Positions 16,968 to 25,523 of a DNA stretch of 64,000 nt are shown piece after piece. Position 1 is the first letter of the stretch, and the number at the start of each line of letters is the position of its first letter. The notes below the pieces were generated by a model. That model had not been told where the DNA came from. It saw only the letters and a program-made list of their open reading frames with translations, and made no database searches. Location: positions 62,001 through 126,000 of the forward strand of contig OY288151.1 in NCBI GenBank assembly GCA_958439195.1. Direction: 5' to 3'. The translations under genes and the position numbers were made by a program. The stretch comes from an uncultured Paracoccaceae bacterium (GTDB lineage: Bacteria > Pseudomonadota > Alphaproteobacteria > Rhodobacterales > Rhodobacteraceae).

Positions 16968-18229
16968 ATCGAATCGAAAAATTCCGTGTTTGACTTGGTT
17001 TGCTTCAGCTTGGTCAGCAAGAATTCGATAGCATCCGTTGTGCCCATCGGATTCAGGATGCGGCGCAAGACATAGGTCTTTTGCAGATCCACCTTGTCCA
17101 CCAGCAGGTCTTCTTTCCTGGTGCCAGACTTAAGAATGTCGATCGCGGGGAAGACACGCTTGTCGGCAACCTTGCGATCCAAAACAATCTCCGAGTTGCC
17201 GGTGCCCTTGAATTCTTCAAAGATCACCTCGTCCATGCGGCTGCCGGTATCGATCAGCGCGGTGGCGATAATGGTAAGCGATCCACCCTCTTCAATGTTC
17301 CGGGCGGCGCCGAAAAACCGTTTCGGGCGCTGCAATGCGTTCGCGTCGACACCGCCGGTCAACACCTTTCCCGAAGACGGGACAACCGTGTTGAAGGCCC
17401 GGCCAAGACGCGTGATGCTGTCCAGCAGGATCACCACGTCACGCTTGTGTTCCACAAGGCGTTTGGCCTTTTCGATCACCATTTCTGCAACGGCCACATG
17501 GCGTGTGGCGGGTTCGTCGAAGGTTGATGAAACAACCTCGCCCTTAACCGAACGCTGCATGTCGGTCACTTCTTCCGGGCGTTCATCGATCAGCAAAACG
17601 ATCAGATAAATCTCGGGGTGGTTGGTTGCGATGCTATGCGCAATATTCTGCAGCAGAACTGTTTTCCCGGTGCGCGGCGGGGCGACAATCAGGGCACGCT
17701 GGCCCTTACCGATCGGACAGACCAGATCAATGATCCGCGCCGACCGATCCTTGATCGTGGGATCCTCGATCTCCATCTTCAGCCGTTCGTCCGGGTAAAG
17801 CGGCGTCAGGTTGTCGAAATGCACTTTGTGCCGGGCGCGTTCCGGATCATCGAAATTGATCTTCGTCGCCTTAACAAGGCTGAAATAGCGCTCATTCTCT
17901 CGCGGTGCCTGAATAACCCCTTCGATTGAATCCCCCGTGCGCAATGAAAACTGGCGGATCATTTCCGGGCTGACATAGATATCATCCGGGCCGGGCAGAT
18001 AATTCGCCGAAGGGCTGCGCAGAAAACCGAAACCGTCCTGCAAAACTTCCAGAACACCATCACCGCCGATTTCAAACCCTTCCTCGGCATGTTCCTTCAG
18101 GATCTGGAACATCATCTCGCCCTTCCGCATCGAAGGGGCGTTCTCGATCTCCCATTCTTCGGCCATCGCCAGAAGATCGGCAGGGGTCTTTGCCTTGAGG
18201 TCGGACAGATTCAGGCGTTCGGTCGTCAT
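16958..18229 (-). CDS. rho: Transcription termination factor Rho
   Basis: Hexameric RNA-dependent ATPase/helicase that terminates transcription. It has 423 residues, the usual size. The N-terminal domain (LNLSDLKAKTPADLLAMAEE) and RNA-binding cold-shock-like domain (GVLEVLQDGFGFLRS) precede PPRTGKT (Walker A), LIDERPEEVTDM and DSITRLGRA. The frame is open well upstream to 18538, but family alignment places the start at the MTTERL ATG. A hairpin and a 10-bp palindrome in the leader may matter for control. First of the leftward rho-mnmE-mnmG-rsmG-parA-parB series. Confidence 0.97.
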   Translation of the reverse strand: MTTERLNLSDLKAKTPADLLAMAEEWEIENAPSMRKGEMMFQILKEHAEEGFEIGGDGVLEVLQDGFGFLRSPSANYLPGPDDIYVSPEMIRQFSLRTGDSIEGVIQAPRENERYFSLVKATKINFDDPERARHKVHFDNLTPLYPDERLKMEIEDPTIKDRSARIIDLVCPIGKGQRALIVAPPRTGKTVLLQNIAHSIATNHPEIYLIVLLIDERPEEVTDMQRSVKGEVVSSTFDEPATRHVAVAEMVIEKAKRLVEHKRDVVILLDSITRLGRAFNTVVPSSGKVLTGGVDANALQRPKRFFGAARNIEEGGSLTIIATALIDTGSRMDEVIFEEFKGTGNSEIVLDRKVADKRVFPAIDILKSGTRKEDLLVDKVDLQKTYVLRRILNPMGTTDAIEFLLTKLKQTKSNTEFFDSMNT

Positions 18230-18233
18230 GTGC

Positions 18234-18267
18234 GGATATATCCAAAGGCCCTGTGCGGCGGCACAGG
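18234..18267. promoter_or_regulatory. Structured rho leader: palindrome and stem-loop
   Basis: Just upstream of the rho ATG are the perfect palindrome GGATATATCC (18234-18243) and a 7-bp perfect stem CCTGTGC/GCACAGG with a 4-base loop (18250-18267). The palindrome covers the place where a ribosome-binding site should be; no better one is seen. Rho genes are often autoregulated in their leaders, so translation or termination control is plausible. Confidence 0.35.
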
Positions 18268-18393
18268 TAAGCCAGTTGTGAAAAGGGAAGCGCATTGGAC
18301 CGGACGGCCCTGCTGCCGCGCAAATACGTGGCAGCCGACCAAAAGTCAATCTGGCCGTGCCATCAATCTGAAAACCACTAATAAGCCTGCGGT

Positions 18394-18846
18394 TCAGAAT
18401 TTCACGATCACGGAAAAGACGATCACCAGCATCAGTAGGGTCGGCACTTCGTTCATCATCCGGTAATGTCGCCCCGACAAGGTGTTCTTGCCAGCGGCAA
18501 AATCCTTGCGCCGTATCCCAAGCCAGCCATGAAACCACGTCATTCCAAGGACAGATACAGCCTTAAGCCAAGGCCAGATGGCCGACCAATCAACAATTCC
18601 AGGTGTCAGCACCAAGGCCAACCCGAACACCCATGTCGCAATCATGGCCGGGTTCATGATCGCCTTCAAAAGGCGCCGTTCCATCGTTTGAAACAGCGTA
18701 TCTGTCGGGTTTCCGTGACCAACCACTTCCACATGATAAACAAACAATCGGGGAAGGTAGAACAGCCCTGCCATCCAGGCGATCACTGACACGACATGCA
18801 GCGATTTCGTCCAAGGATACCAGTTCGCCAGAAAATCGCCCATCAC
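18394..18846 (-). CDS. hemJ: HemJ, protoporphyrinogen IX oxidase
   Basis: Membrane protein of about 150 residues that oxidises protoporphyrinogen IX in haem and chlorophyll synthesis in bacteria lacking HemG/HemY-type oxidases. Four hydrophobic segments are visible. The first helix carries LHVVSVIAWMAGLFYLPRLFVYH with the conserved histidine. GMTWFHGWL and a late NEVPTLLML are also typical. The start is 18846 or the next ATG one codon later. It lies 164 bases before rho on the same strand and borders the putative origin. Confidence 0.92.
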   Translation of the reverse strand: MMGDFLANWYPWTKSLHVVSVIAWMAGLFYLPRLFVYHVEVVGHGNPTDTLFQTMERRLLKAIMNPAMIATWVFGLALVLTPGIVDWSAIWPWLKAVSVLGMTWFHGWLGIRRKDFAAGKNTLSGRHYRMMNEVPTLLMLVIVFSVIVKF

Positions 18847-18917
18847 CCATCCTTTTCGCCAAGCATCCCCTTCTTCTTATCAATAAGGAATCTAAGAGAA
18901 AATGATGATGAAGGGGC

Positions 18918-18926
18918 TGTGGATAA
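18918..18926 (-). promoter_or_regulatory. DnaA box (perfect 9-mer)
   Basis: TGTGGATAA on the plus strand, which is TTATCCACA on the minus strand. It belongs to the putative origin cluster. Confidence 0.7.
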
Positions 18927-19063
18927 TCGAATTCACGCAATCATCCCGGTTTTCCCCCACAGGGTGCAGGGTGTGGAAAAAGATGGGATGAATATGAATT
19001 TTCGTGAAGAGAACGGAAATTACAACATAATAACAGAGACTTAGGTGTAACTTCGGATTGAAC

Positions 19064-19072
19064 TTATCCACA
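19064..19072 (+). promoter_or_regulatory. DnaA box (perfect 9-mer)
   Basis: TTATCCACA on the plus strand, directly right of the AT-rich stretch of the putative origin. Confidence 0.7.
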
Positions 19073-19273
19073 AGGCACCAGGATGATCGGCATGGAACTT
19101 CCAGTCATCCCCATCCTTTGGAAAGTCAGACCCACAGGTGGACAAATCGCCCCATCTGGCCGATCTATCCCCTGGTTACAGCCTTGCGCCGGTTGCGGCC
19201 GGAACAGGCCACAAAGGTACAGCGGGAACAAAGAAAGACTGTCCACAGCTTCGCCCCCAAGGGATTGAATGTC

Positions 19274-19873
19274 ATGACGCACCGCCTGATCCTTGCCTCA
19301 GCCTCGGCCATTCGTCGTCAATTGCTGGCGAATGCTGGTATAGCGGTCGAGGTCGTGCCCGCCCGCGTGGATGAAGAGGCAATCCGCGCCGCGTTGCAGC
19401 ATGACGGCGCAACCCCCCGCGATGTGGCGGATGCCCTGGCCGAAATGAAGGCACGCAAGGTGGCCGAAAGGAACCCGGATGCCGTGGTCATCGGATGCGA
19501 TCAGGTGCTGGAGTTTCAGGGTCAGACCTGGGGCAAGCCAGACCATCCTGATGCAGCGCGGGCACAGTTGCGCGCCCTTCGTGGGACAGACCACAGGCTG
19601 TTTTCCGCTGTGGTGCTATATCATCGCGCAGAACCGGTCTGGCGGAATATGGGGGAGGTTCGGCTGACGATGCGGCAGTTCTCGGATGACTATCTGGATA
19701 CCTATCTATCCCGAAACTGGGAGGACGTCCGCCATGCAGCCGGATCCTATCAGCTTGAAGGTGAAGGTGCGCGGCTGTTTTCAGAGGTGCGGGGGGATTA
19801 CTTCAGTGTGCTGGGTCTGCCTTTGCTGCCGCTCTTGAATTATCTGGGGCAGCGGGGTTTCATCGCGGCATGA
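19274..19873 (+). CDS. maf: Maf-like nucleoside triphosphate pyrophosphatase
   Basis: House-cleaning pyrophosphatase acting on dTTP/UTP or modified nucleotides. It has 199 residues. The N-terminal LILASASAIRRQLLANAG block and ARVDEEAI, then VVIGCDQVLEFQG, match the family. The second signature is AGSYQLEGEGARLF. The frame runs upstream to 19058 through the origin region, but the ATG at 19274 fits the family N-terminus. First gene of maf-aroE-coaE-dnaQ; it overlaps aroE by 4 bases. Confidence 0.94.
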   Translation: MTHRLILASASAIRRQLLANAGIAVEVVPARVDEEAIRAALQHDGATPRDVADALAEMKARKVAERNPDAVVIGCDQVLEFQGQTWGKPDHPDAARAQLRALRGTDHRLFSAVVLYHRAEPVWRNMGEVRLTMRQFSDDYLDTYLSRNWEDVRHAAGSYQLEGEGARLFSEVRGDYFSVLGLPLLPLLNYLGQRGFIAA

Positions 19874-20709
19874 CTGACCATCACATCATCCCGCTTGTGG
19901 CTGTTATCGGATCGCCCATAGCGCATAGCCGGTCGCCGACGCTGCATGGCTATTGGCTGAAACGCTATGGGATCAAAGGCTATTACGTCCCGATGGATGT
20001 GGCGCAGGCAGATCTGGCTGCGGTGTTGCGGATGATGCCAAAGATGGGCTTTGTCGGCGCGAATGTGACGATTCCGCACAAGGAAGCGATCTTGCAGATT
20101 GCGGATGTCATTTCGGATCGGGCGGCGTTGATCGGGGCTGCGAACACGCTGATCTTTCGAAAGGATGGCAAGATACAGGCCGATAACACGGACGGCGCCG
20201 GTTTCATCGCAAACCTGCGGCAGAATGCGCCGCATTGGGTGCCGTCCTCCGGGCCTGCGGCGGTGTTCGGCGCGGGCGGCGCGGCGCGGGCGGTGATCGC
20301 CGCATTGATAGAGGTTGGTGTGCCAGAGATCCGTCTGGCCAATCGGACCCGCGCGCGCGCAGATGCACTGCGGTCCGATTTCGGGGCCAAGATACATGTC
20401 TATGAATGGGTTCAGGCGGACGCCATGATTGATGGCGCGGCAACGGTGGTGAATACCACGTCGCTGGGCATGACAGGTAAGCCAGATCTGGTGTTGCCGC
20501 TGGAATCGCTGTCGCCCCATGCTTTGGTGACGGATCTTGTCTATACACCGCTGAAAACCCAGTTCCTGATCGAGGCAGAAGTGCGCGGCGCGACTGTGGT
20601 GGATGGGTTGGGGATGCTGCTGCATCAGGCGGCGCCCGGTTTTGAACGCTGGTTCGGTCAGCGCCCCGATGTGGATGAGGCGACGCGCGCCGCCGTCATG
20701 TCGGCATGA
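19870..20709 (+). CDS. aroE: Shikimate dehydrogenase
   Basis: NADPH-dependent reduction of 3-dehydroshikimate in aromatic amino acid synthesis. It has 279 residues. Shikimate-binding IAHSRSPTLH and NVTIPHKEA are near the N-terminus. The nucleotide-binding glycine motif GAGGAARAV follows ANTL and DNTDGAGF. The end has GMLLHQAAPGFERWFG. Its ATG overlaps the maf stop (ATGA) and its stop overlaps coaE by 4 bases, so the run is translationally coupled. Confidence 0.96.
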   Translation: MTDHHIIPLVAVIGSPIAHSRSPTLHGYWLKRYGIKGYYVPMDVAQADLAAVLRMMPKMGFVGANVTIPHKEAILQIADVISDRAALIGAANTLIFRKDGKIQADNTDGAGFIANLRQNAPHWVPSSGPAAVFGAGGAARAVIAALIEVGVPEIRLANRTRARADALRSDFGAKIHVYEWVQADAMIDGAATVVNTTSLGMTGKPDLVLPLESLSPHALVTDLVYTPLKTQFLIEAEVRGATVVDGLGMLLHQAAPGFERWFGQRPDVDEATRAAVMSA

Positions 20710-21299
20710 CCGCGTTTCGGCTTGGGCTGACCGGCTCTATCGGTATGGGCAAATCCACCACGGCGCAGATGTTCCGGGATGAAGGTATCCCGGTTTGGGA
20801 TGCGGATGCTGCCGTGCATCGCCTTTATGCGCCCGGTGGGGCGGCGGTTGCGCCTTTGTCCGCGCTTTGCCCGGCTGCGCTGCGGGATGGCGGGATAGAT
20901 CGGGCCGCGTTGAAGGATTGGATCGAAGCCGACCCTGCGGCGCTGTCACGGATAGAGGCGGTGGTGCATCCCCTTGTGGCCGCGGATCGGGCGGCGTTTC
21001 TGGCGCGGGCGACATCGGACATTGTTGTTCTGGACATCCCCCTGCTGTTTGAAAAGGGATCAGAGACAGAGATGGATGCCACGCTGCTGGTCACTGCCCC
21101 ACCACAGGTGCAGCGCGCCCGTGTGATGGCGCGGCCGGGGATGACAGAGGCGCAGTTCGCCACCATCCTGGCCCGGCAAATGCCGGATGCCGAAAAACGG
21201 GCGCGGGCGACGCATATCATCGAAACGCTTGAACCCGACAGCGCGCGTGCCGCCGTGCGCGCCCTGATTGCCCATATACGGAGCCAGCCCCATGCGTGA
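20706..21299 (+). CDS. coaE: Dephospho-CoA kinase
   Basis: Last step of coenzyme A synthesis, phosphorylating the ribose 3'-hydroxyl. It has 197 residues. The P-loop GLTGSIGMGKSTTA is at the N-terminus, followed by VWDADAAVHRLYAPGG and the DIPLLFEKG lid/acceptor region. It overlaps aroE by 4 bases and dnaQ by 8 bases. Confidence 0.95.
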   Translation: MTAFRLGLTGSIGMGKSTTAQMFRDEGIPVWDADAAVHRLYAPGGAAVAPLSALCPAALRDGGIDRAALKDWIEADPAALSRIEAVVHPLVAADRAAFLARATSDIVVLDIPLLFEKGSETEMDATLLVTAPPQVQRARVMARPGMTEAQFATILARQMPDAEKRARATHIIETLEPDSARAAVRALIAHIRSQPHA

Positions 21300-21993
21300 A
21301 ATCGTTCTGGATACGGAAACCACCGGGTTTGAGCCGACCGAAGGCCACCGGATCGTGGAAATCGGCGCTGTGGAACTGTTCAACCACCTGCCGACGGGGC
21401 GCACTTATCACCAATACATCAACCCCGAACGCCCCATGCCGCCCGAGGCATTCGAGGTGCATGGGTTGGGCGATGATTTTCTGCGCGACAAGCCGGTTTT
21501 CAAATCCGTGGGGCAGGCGTTTCTGGATTTCGTCGGGGATGCGCCGCTGGTCATTCACAATGCGGCCTTTGACATGAAATTCCTGAATGCAGAGCTGGAA
21601 TGGGCCGGGTTGCCGCGTCTGCCATCCGATCGGGCGGTTGATACGTTGATGATCGCGCGCAAACGGTTTCCGGGATCGCCGGCGTCACTTGATGCGCTGT
21701 GCCGACGGTTCGGCGTCGACAATTCGTCGCGTGAAAAGCATGGGGCCTTGCTGGACAGCGAAATTCTGGCCGAGGTCTATCTGGAGCTGGTGGGCGGGCG
21801 GCAACCGGATTTCGGTCTGGCGACCTTGGCCGCTGGGCCGGGAGGCGATCAGGCGCGCGGTGGGGATGAGGTGTGGCGACCCCGCCCGAGGCCAGCGCCG
21901 CTGGCCCCACGGATCACCGAAGAGGAGGCCGCCGCCCATGCGGCATTTGTTGCCAAACTGGGCGACGGAGCGGTGTGGAAAAAGCGGGTGTGA
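21292..21993 (+). CDS. dnaQ: DNA polymerase III epsilon subunit (proofreading exonuclease)
   Basis: The 3'-5' exonuclease of the replicative polymerase. It has 233 residues. Exo I is DTETTGFEP (Asp and Glu ligands), Exo II is HNAAFDMKFL and Exo III is HGALLDSEILAEVY with catalytic His and Asp. The C-terminal 50 residues are linker-like and end in AVWKKRV, the alpha-binding tail. The ATG at 21292 lies inside the coaE end and matches the family start. Its place beside the putative origin is usual in this class. Confidence 0.96.
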   Translation: MREIVLDTETTGFEPTEGHRIVEIGAVELFNHLPTGRTYHQYINPERPMPPEAFEVHGLGDDFLRDKPVFKSVGQAFLDFVGDAPLVIHNAAFDMKFLNAELEWAGLPRLPSDRAVDTLMIARKRFPGSPASLDALCRRFGVDNSSREKHGALLDSEILAEVYLELVGGRQPDFGLATLAAGPGGDQARGGDEVWRPRPRPAPLAPRITEEEAAAHAAFVAKLGDGAVWKKRV

Positions 21994-22011
21994 CCGGCGC
22001 GCGTGTTTCCG

Positions 22012-22539
22012 TCAGTTGACGGGGGTGGCGGGCGTCTGCGTGGCCTGTGCGCGGCGGGCAAGTTCCTGACGGTAGAGCGCCACGAAATCGACAGTGTCGA
22101 TGTTCAACGGCGGGAAGCCACCATCACGCGTCACATCCGAAATGATCCGGCGCACGAAGGGGAAAACCAGCCGCGGGCATTCGATCAACAGGAAGGGGTG
22201 AAGCTGTTCTTCGGGCACGCCTTCGACGTGGAAGATTGCGCCATATTCGACCTCTAGCAAAAACAGGGTTTCGCCATTGGCCTTGTTCTTCGACGTGCAG
22301 CGGTATTTCGACACGACGTCATACTGATGGTCTACCGGGCGCTTGCGAGCATCAAGGCTGACAGCAACCTGAATGTCGGGCTGCACATCGGCACCCGATA
22401 TGCCCTTTTTCGCCACCATGTTTTCAAACGACATATCGCGGATGAACTGCGCCAGCACCTGCATGCGGACTTGCGGTTGTGCCGGTTGCGCGGTGTCGGC
22501 TGCGGCGCCTGTTTCTGGGGCTGTGGTTTCGTCAGACAT
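22012..22539 (-). CDS. secB: SecB, protein-export chaperone
   Basis: Cytoplasmic tetrameric chaperone that hands unfolded preproteins to SecA. It has 175 residues. The core has QFIRDMSFENM, IQVAVSLDARK, FLLEVEYGAIF and the PPLNIDTVDFVALYRQEL end. A GTG nine bases upstream (22548) is possible, but GGAG at proper spacing favours the ATG at 22539. It faces dnaQ, with only 18 bases between the stops. Confidence 0.95.
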   Translation of the reverse strand: MSDETTAPETGAAADTAQPAQPQVRMQVLAQFIRDMSFENMVAKKGISGADVQPDIQVAVSLDARKRPVDHQYDVVSKYRCTSKNKANGETLFLLEVEYGAIFHVEGVPEEQLHPFLLIECPRLVFPFVRRIISDVTRDGGFPPLNIDTVDFVALYRQELARRAQATQTPATPVN

Positions 22540-22598
22540 GCCGGACACTCCTCATCTTTTCGTGTTGGGCGTTTTCCTAGCAGGAAGGAGCTGATGCC

Positions 22599-23072
22599 TC
22601 AATGCCTCGTCCAGCCGGAGGGGTGGGTGGGGACGCGGGTGGGTTCGGGGTCTACCTCGACGAATTCGCCGTCGATCACGATCCCGTCACTGCGGCGGGC
22701 GGGTTGGTCGGATCGCATGGAAGCGGCCCCCACCTTGCGCGAGATGCGGGCAATCAAAATCGCGCGCAGAGGCGCAATCAGCAGGAGGGCGCCCAGAAAA
22801 TCCGTCAGGAAACCTGGTAGAATCAACAGGATCGCGCCAAAGGCACGCAGCGCGCCATCGCCAGCCACGCCGAGTGGATCACGCATCTGATCCATCTGGC
22901 GGCGCAGCCTTTCGGCAGAGCGCAGCCCTTGGCGTTGCAAGAGCGCGATGCCAAGCATCGCCGTGCCGATGACAACAAGAAGGGTAAGCCAAAGCCCAAT
23001 TGCGCCGCCAATGGTGACGAAAAGCGCAATTTCGATCAGCGGCCAGGCCAAGAGCAGAGCGAAAACAGGCAT
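22599..23072 (-). CDS. fxsA: FxsA family membrane protein
   Basis: Cytoplasmic-membrane protein of about 157 residues, named after the E. coli gene whose overproduction relieves F exclusion of phage T7; the normal role is unclear. The body starts MPVFALLLAWPLIEIALFVTIGG, followed by two more membrane segments and the family block ILPGFLTDFLGALLL. The hydrophilic tail ends in a short proline-rich stretch. The frame is open to 23162, but AAGGA at proper spacing supports the ATG at 23072. It lies 59 bases upstream of secB on the same strand. Confidence 0.88.
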   Translation of the reverse strand: MPVFALLLAWPLIEIALFVTIGGAIGLWLTLLVVIGTAMLGIALLQRQGLRSAERLRRQMDQMRDPLGVAGDGALRAFGAILLILPGFLTDFLGALLLIAPLRAILIARISRKVGAASMRSDQPARRSDGIVIDGEFVEVDPEPTRVPTHPSGWTRH

Positions 23073-23148
23073 CAGAACGATCCTTGAGGCCAAATCAGGG
23101 GGCGTGCCGTAGACAGGGACGACCATGAACCCTACATAGGGGTCAAGC

Positions 23149-23172
23149 AAGCCAGTTACCAACCCCTGGCTT
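23149..23172. promoter_or_regulatory. Inverted repeat between fxsA and the Tim44-like gene
   Basis: AAGCCAG (23149-23155) and CTGGCTT (23166-23172) form a perfect 7-bp inverted repeat with a 10-base spacer in the divergent promoter interval. An operator is possible; there is no direct support. Confidence 0.25.
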
Positions 23173-23230
23173 CAAACACGTTAGAAACCTGGCCCTTGTT
23201 CAGACAGGGGATCGCAATTCTGAGGTACCG

Positions 23231-23896
23231 ATGAGCTCTTCCCTGATCCAGCTTCTAGTTCTGGCCGGGATCGCCGTTTTCCTGATTCTGAAACTGCGTT
23301 CCGTGTTGGGAACACGGGAAGGATTTGAAAAACCGCCCATCCCGCTTGATGACGTGCGCCCTTCGGCGAAACCGCGCCGGGATTTCGAGGTGATCGAAGG
23401 CGGGCCGGACCGTGACATCATCGATCATGTCGCTGATGGGTCTGATGCGGCAAAGGCACTGGGCGCGATGAAGTTGGCAGAGCCTGGTTTCAACGTGTCC
23501 GAATTCCTGTCGGGCGCGCGCGGCGCCTATGAGATGATCCTGATGGCCTATGAAAAGGGCGAGGTGGACAAGGTCCGCGCCTTCCTGTCGCCCGAGGTGG
23601 CCGATACGTTTGATGAGGCGATCCGCCTGCGCCACGAACAGGGCCTGACAGTTGAGGCGAGCTTTGTCGGTCTGCGCGAACTGGCGCTGCACAACGCAAC
23701 CTTTGACCGCGACTCGCGCGAGGCCGAGGTTTCGGTGCGGTTCGTGGGGGAACTGACATCCGTCGTGAAGGATGCCAACGGCAAGATTGTCGAAGGCAGC
23801 CCGAATGAGATCAAGCGGCAGCGCGACGTTTGGACCTTTGCCCGCAAGATGGGATCGAACGATCCCAACTGGCAACTTGTCGCCACCGGAGACTGA
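23231..23896 (+). CDS. Tim44/TimA-like domain protein
   Basis: A 221-residue protein with one N-terminal membrane anchor (LIQLLVLAGIAVFLILKL) and a C-terminal Tim44-like domain (about residues 80-218; FLSGARGAYEMILMAYEKGE, FLSPEVADTF, EVSVRFVGELTS, VWTFARKMGSNDPNWQL). In mitochondria this fold tethers the import motor; in alphaproteobacteria the homologue is membrane bound and its partners are poorly known. The start has a plausible GAGG site. It overlaps the mltA start by one base, so the two are coupled, next to secB on the other strand. Confidence 0.88.
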   Translation: MSSSLIQLLVLAGIAVFLILKLRSVLGTREGFEKPPIPLDDVRPSAKPRRDFEVIEGGPDRDIIDHVADGSDAAKALGAMKLAEPGFNVSEFLSGARGAYEMILMAYEKGEVDKVRAFLSPEVADTFDEAIRLRHEQGLTVEASFVGLRELALHNATFDRDSREAEVSVRFVGELTSVVKDANGKIVEGSPNEIKRQRDVWTFARKMGSNDPNWQLVATGD

Positions 23897-24915
23897 TGCG
23901 TTCGGCGTTGGCAGCGGCTATGCTGGCGGTCGTGATGACGACCGTGCCGAGCCATTCCGAAATTCTGCGATTTGCCGATCTTGATGGATGGGCCGCCGAT
24001 GATCATCGGGCGGCCCTTGCGTCGTTTCGGGAAACCTGTGGGCTGTTGGACGGGCCGGATTGGGGGCCGCTTTGCGCGCTGGCGGCCGATGCTGGCGACA
24101 GCGCCGCAGGGGCGCGGCAGTTTTTTGAGCTGTTCTTTCGCCCGGTCATGATTGGTGCGCCGCCCGCGCTGTTTACCGGATACTATGAGCCGGAACTGGA
24201 AGGGTCGCAGGTGCGCACCCCGCGCTTTGCCTGGCCGATCTATCGCCGCCCGCCCGAATTGCAGGATGGCCAGGTGTTCCACACACGGGCCGAGATAGAG
24301 CGTGGCATTCTGCGCGGGCGGGGGCTTGAACTGGCCTGGCTGGATGATCCGGTGGATGTGTATTTCCTGCAGGTGCAGGGGTCGGGGCGCATCAGGATGC
24401 CCGATGGCAGCGTGATGCGCGTAGGATATGCCGGGCGGAACGGGCATGCCTATCGGTCGGTCGGGCAGGAAATGGTGCGGCGCGGCACGCATAGCATGGA
24501 TCAGGTGTCGGCCCAGGAGATTGCCGCCCATGTCCGCAATCAGGCGGGGGCCGAGTTGTTGAACATCAACCCGTCCTATGTGTTCTTTCGCACGGTGAAC
24601 GAAGTGCCCGCGGAAAAGGGGCCGATCGGGGCGATGGGCCGGTCGATCACGGCCTTTCGGTCGGTGGCGATTGACCCGGATTTCATGCCGCTTGGCGCGC
24701 CGGTCTGGGTGGAAAAGGATGGGGCGGCGCCGATCCGTGGGTTGATGGTGGCGCAAGATACCGGTGGCGCGATCAAGGGGCCGCAGCGGGCGGATATCTT
24801 TTATGGCACGGGCCGTGCGGCAGGTGATGCGGCGGGCACGGTCAAGGATGGTGGGCGGATGGTGGTTCTTCTGCCCATCGACCGGGCCTATGCGATGTTG
24901 CCGGACGGTTTGTGA
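23896..24915 (+). CDS. mltA: MltA-type membrane-bound lytic murein transglycosylase
   Basis: Cleaves the MurNAc-GlcNAc bond of peptidoglycan to give anhydro-muropeptides. It has 339 residues. Residues 1-22 form a signal peptide without a lipobox, so it may be soluble or loosely bound rather than a lipoprotein as in E. coli. The MltA domain has FTGYYEPELEGS, VYFLQVQGSGRI and GYAGRNGHAY. The C-terminal 3D domain has AQDTGGAIKGPQRADIFYG with three conserved aspartates. The start ATG overlaps the Tim44-like stop. Confidence 0.92.
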   Translation: MRSALAAAMLAVVMTTVPSHSEILRFADLDGWAADDHRAALASFRETCGLLDGPDWGPLCALAADAGDSAAGARQFFELFFRPVMIGAPPALFTGYYEPELEGSQVRTPRFAWPIYRRPPELQDGQVFHTRAEIERGILRGRGLELAWLDDPVDVYFLQVQGSGRIRMPDGSVMRVGYAGRNGHAYRSVGQEMVRRGTHSMDQVSAQEIAAHVRNQAGAELLNINPSYVFFRTVNEVPAEKGPIGAMGRSITAFRSVAIDPDFMPLGAPVWVEKDGAAPIRGLMVAQDTGGAIKGPQRADIFYGTGRAAGDAAGTVKDGGRMVVLLPIDRAYAMLPDGL

Positions 24916-25523
24916 TGAGCCGCCGCCGCACCCTGCGCCCGGAAGAGGAAGAACTGTGGCAAGCGGTCGCCCGCACAGCGCGGCCCATGCATCCACGATC
25001 ACATGCGCCCGTGAACCGGATTGAGGGGGCGGCGCACCCGCACCCGCTTGCAGACCTGAAGCCGCGTGAGGCAGAGATACCCAAAAGCTGGCTGGAGCCG
25101 TTTCGGTTGGGCCAGAAGGCGCGGGTGGCAAAGGGGCACGATCTGGCGCCGACATTGGCGGAAAGCCTGAACAATGGCCTGCGGATGGATGCCAAGCAAC
25201 ATGACAGGATGGTGCGTGGCAAGCTGGCCCCTGAGGCGCGGATCGACCTGCACGGCATGACATTGGCCGAGGCGCACCCGGAATTGATCCGTTTTGTCCT
25301 GAACGCGCATGCGGCGGGGCTGCGGCTTGTTCTGGTGATCACCGGCAAGGGCAAGCGGCGCGAGGATCTGGGGCCGATCCCGCAGCGGATGGGGGCGTTG
25401 CGCCATCAAGTCCCGCAATGGCTGCGTCTGTCGCCCCTTGGGCCTGTGGTTTTGCAGGTGACCGAGGCGCATTTGAAACATGGGGGCGCGGGGGCCTATT
25501 ACGTTTATCTGCGCCGCCGCTAG
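24915..25523 (+). CDS. Smr-domain protein
   Basis: A 202-residue protein whose C-terminal half is a small MutS-related (Smr) domain: IDLHGMTLAEAH, LVITGKGKR and HGGAGAYYVYLRR. Smr domains are often nucleases acting on RNA or branched DNA, but the role of the stand-alone alphaproteobacterial version is not settled. A GTG at 24912 is an alternative start. It overlaps the mltA end and, at its own end, the stop of the facing MFS gene by 4 bases. Confidence 0.88.
   Translation: MSRRRTLRPEEEELWQAVARTARPMHPRSHAPVNRIEGAAHPHPLADLKPREAEIPKSWLEPFRLGQKARVAKGHDLAPTLAESLNNGLRMDAKQHDRMVRGKLAPEARIDLHGMTLAEAHPELIRFVLNAHAAGLRLVLVITGKGKRREDLGPIPQRMGALRHQVPQWLRLSPLGPVVLQVTEAHLKHGGAGAYYVYLRRR

Larger units (their letters stand above)
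18847..19273. other. oriC: Putative chromosomal replication origin (oriC) region
   Basis: The 427-bp interval between hemJ and maf has no convincing gene. It contains TGTGGATAA (18918-18926) and TTATCCACA (19064-19072), both perfect DnaA 9-mers in opposite orientation. It also has TGTGGAAAA (18972-18980, within the relaxed TTWTNCACA consensus when reversed) and a weaker CTGTCCACA (19239-19247). Between the boxes, about 18988-19056 is clearly AT-rich, as for an unwinding element. In Caulobacter the origin lies between the rho/hemE side and the maf-aroE-coaE-dnaQ-secB side, the same context as here. hemE is absent from this spot. Confidence 0.72.

Noticed and set aside
23548..25263. A 571-codon open frame antisense to the Tim44-like gene, mltA and the Smr gene
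   Set aside because: It covers three real genes on the other strand and shows the composition of a GC-driven shadow frame.
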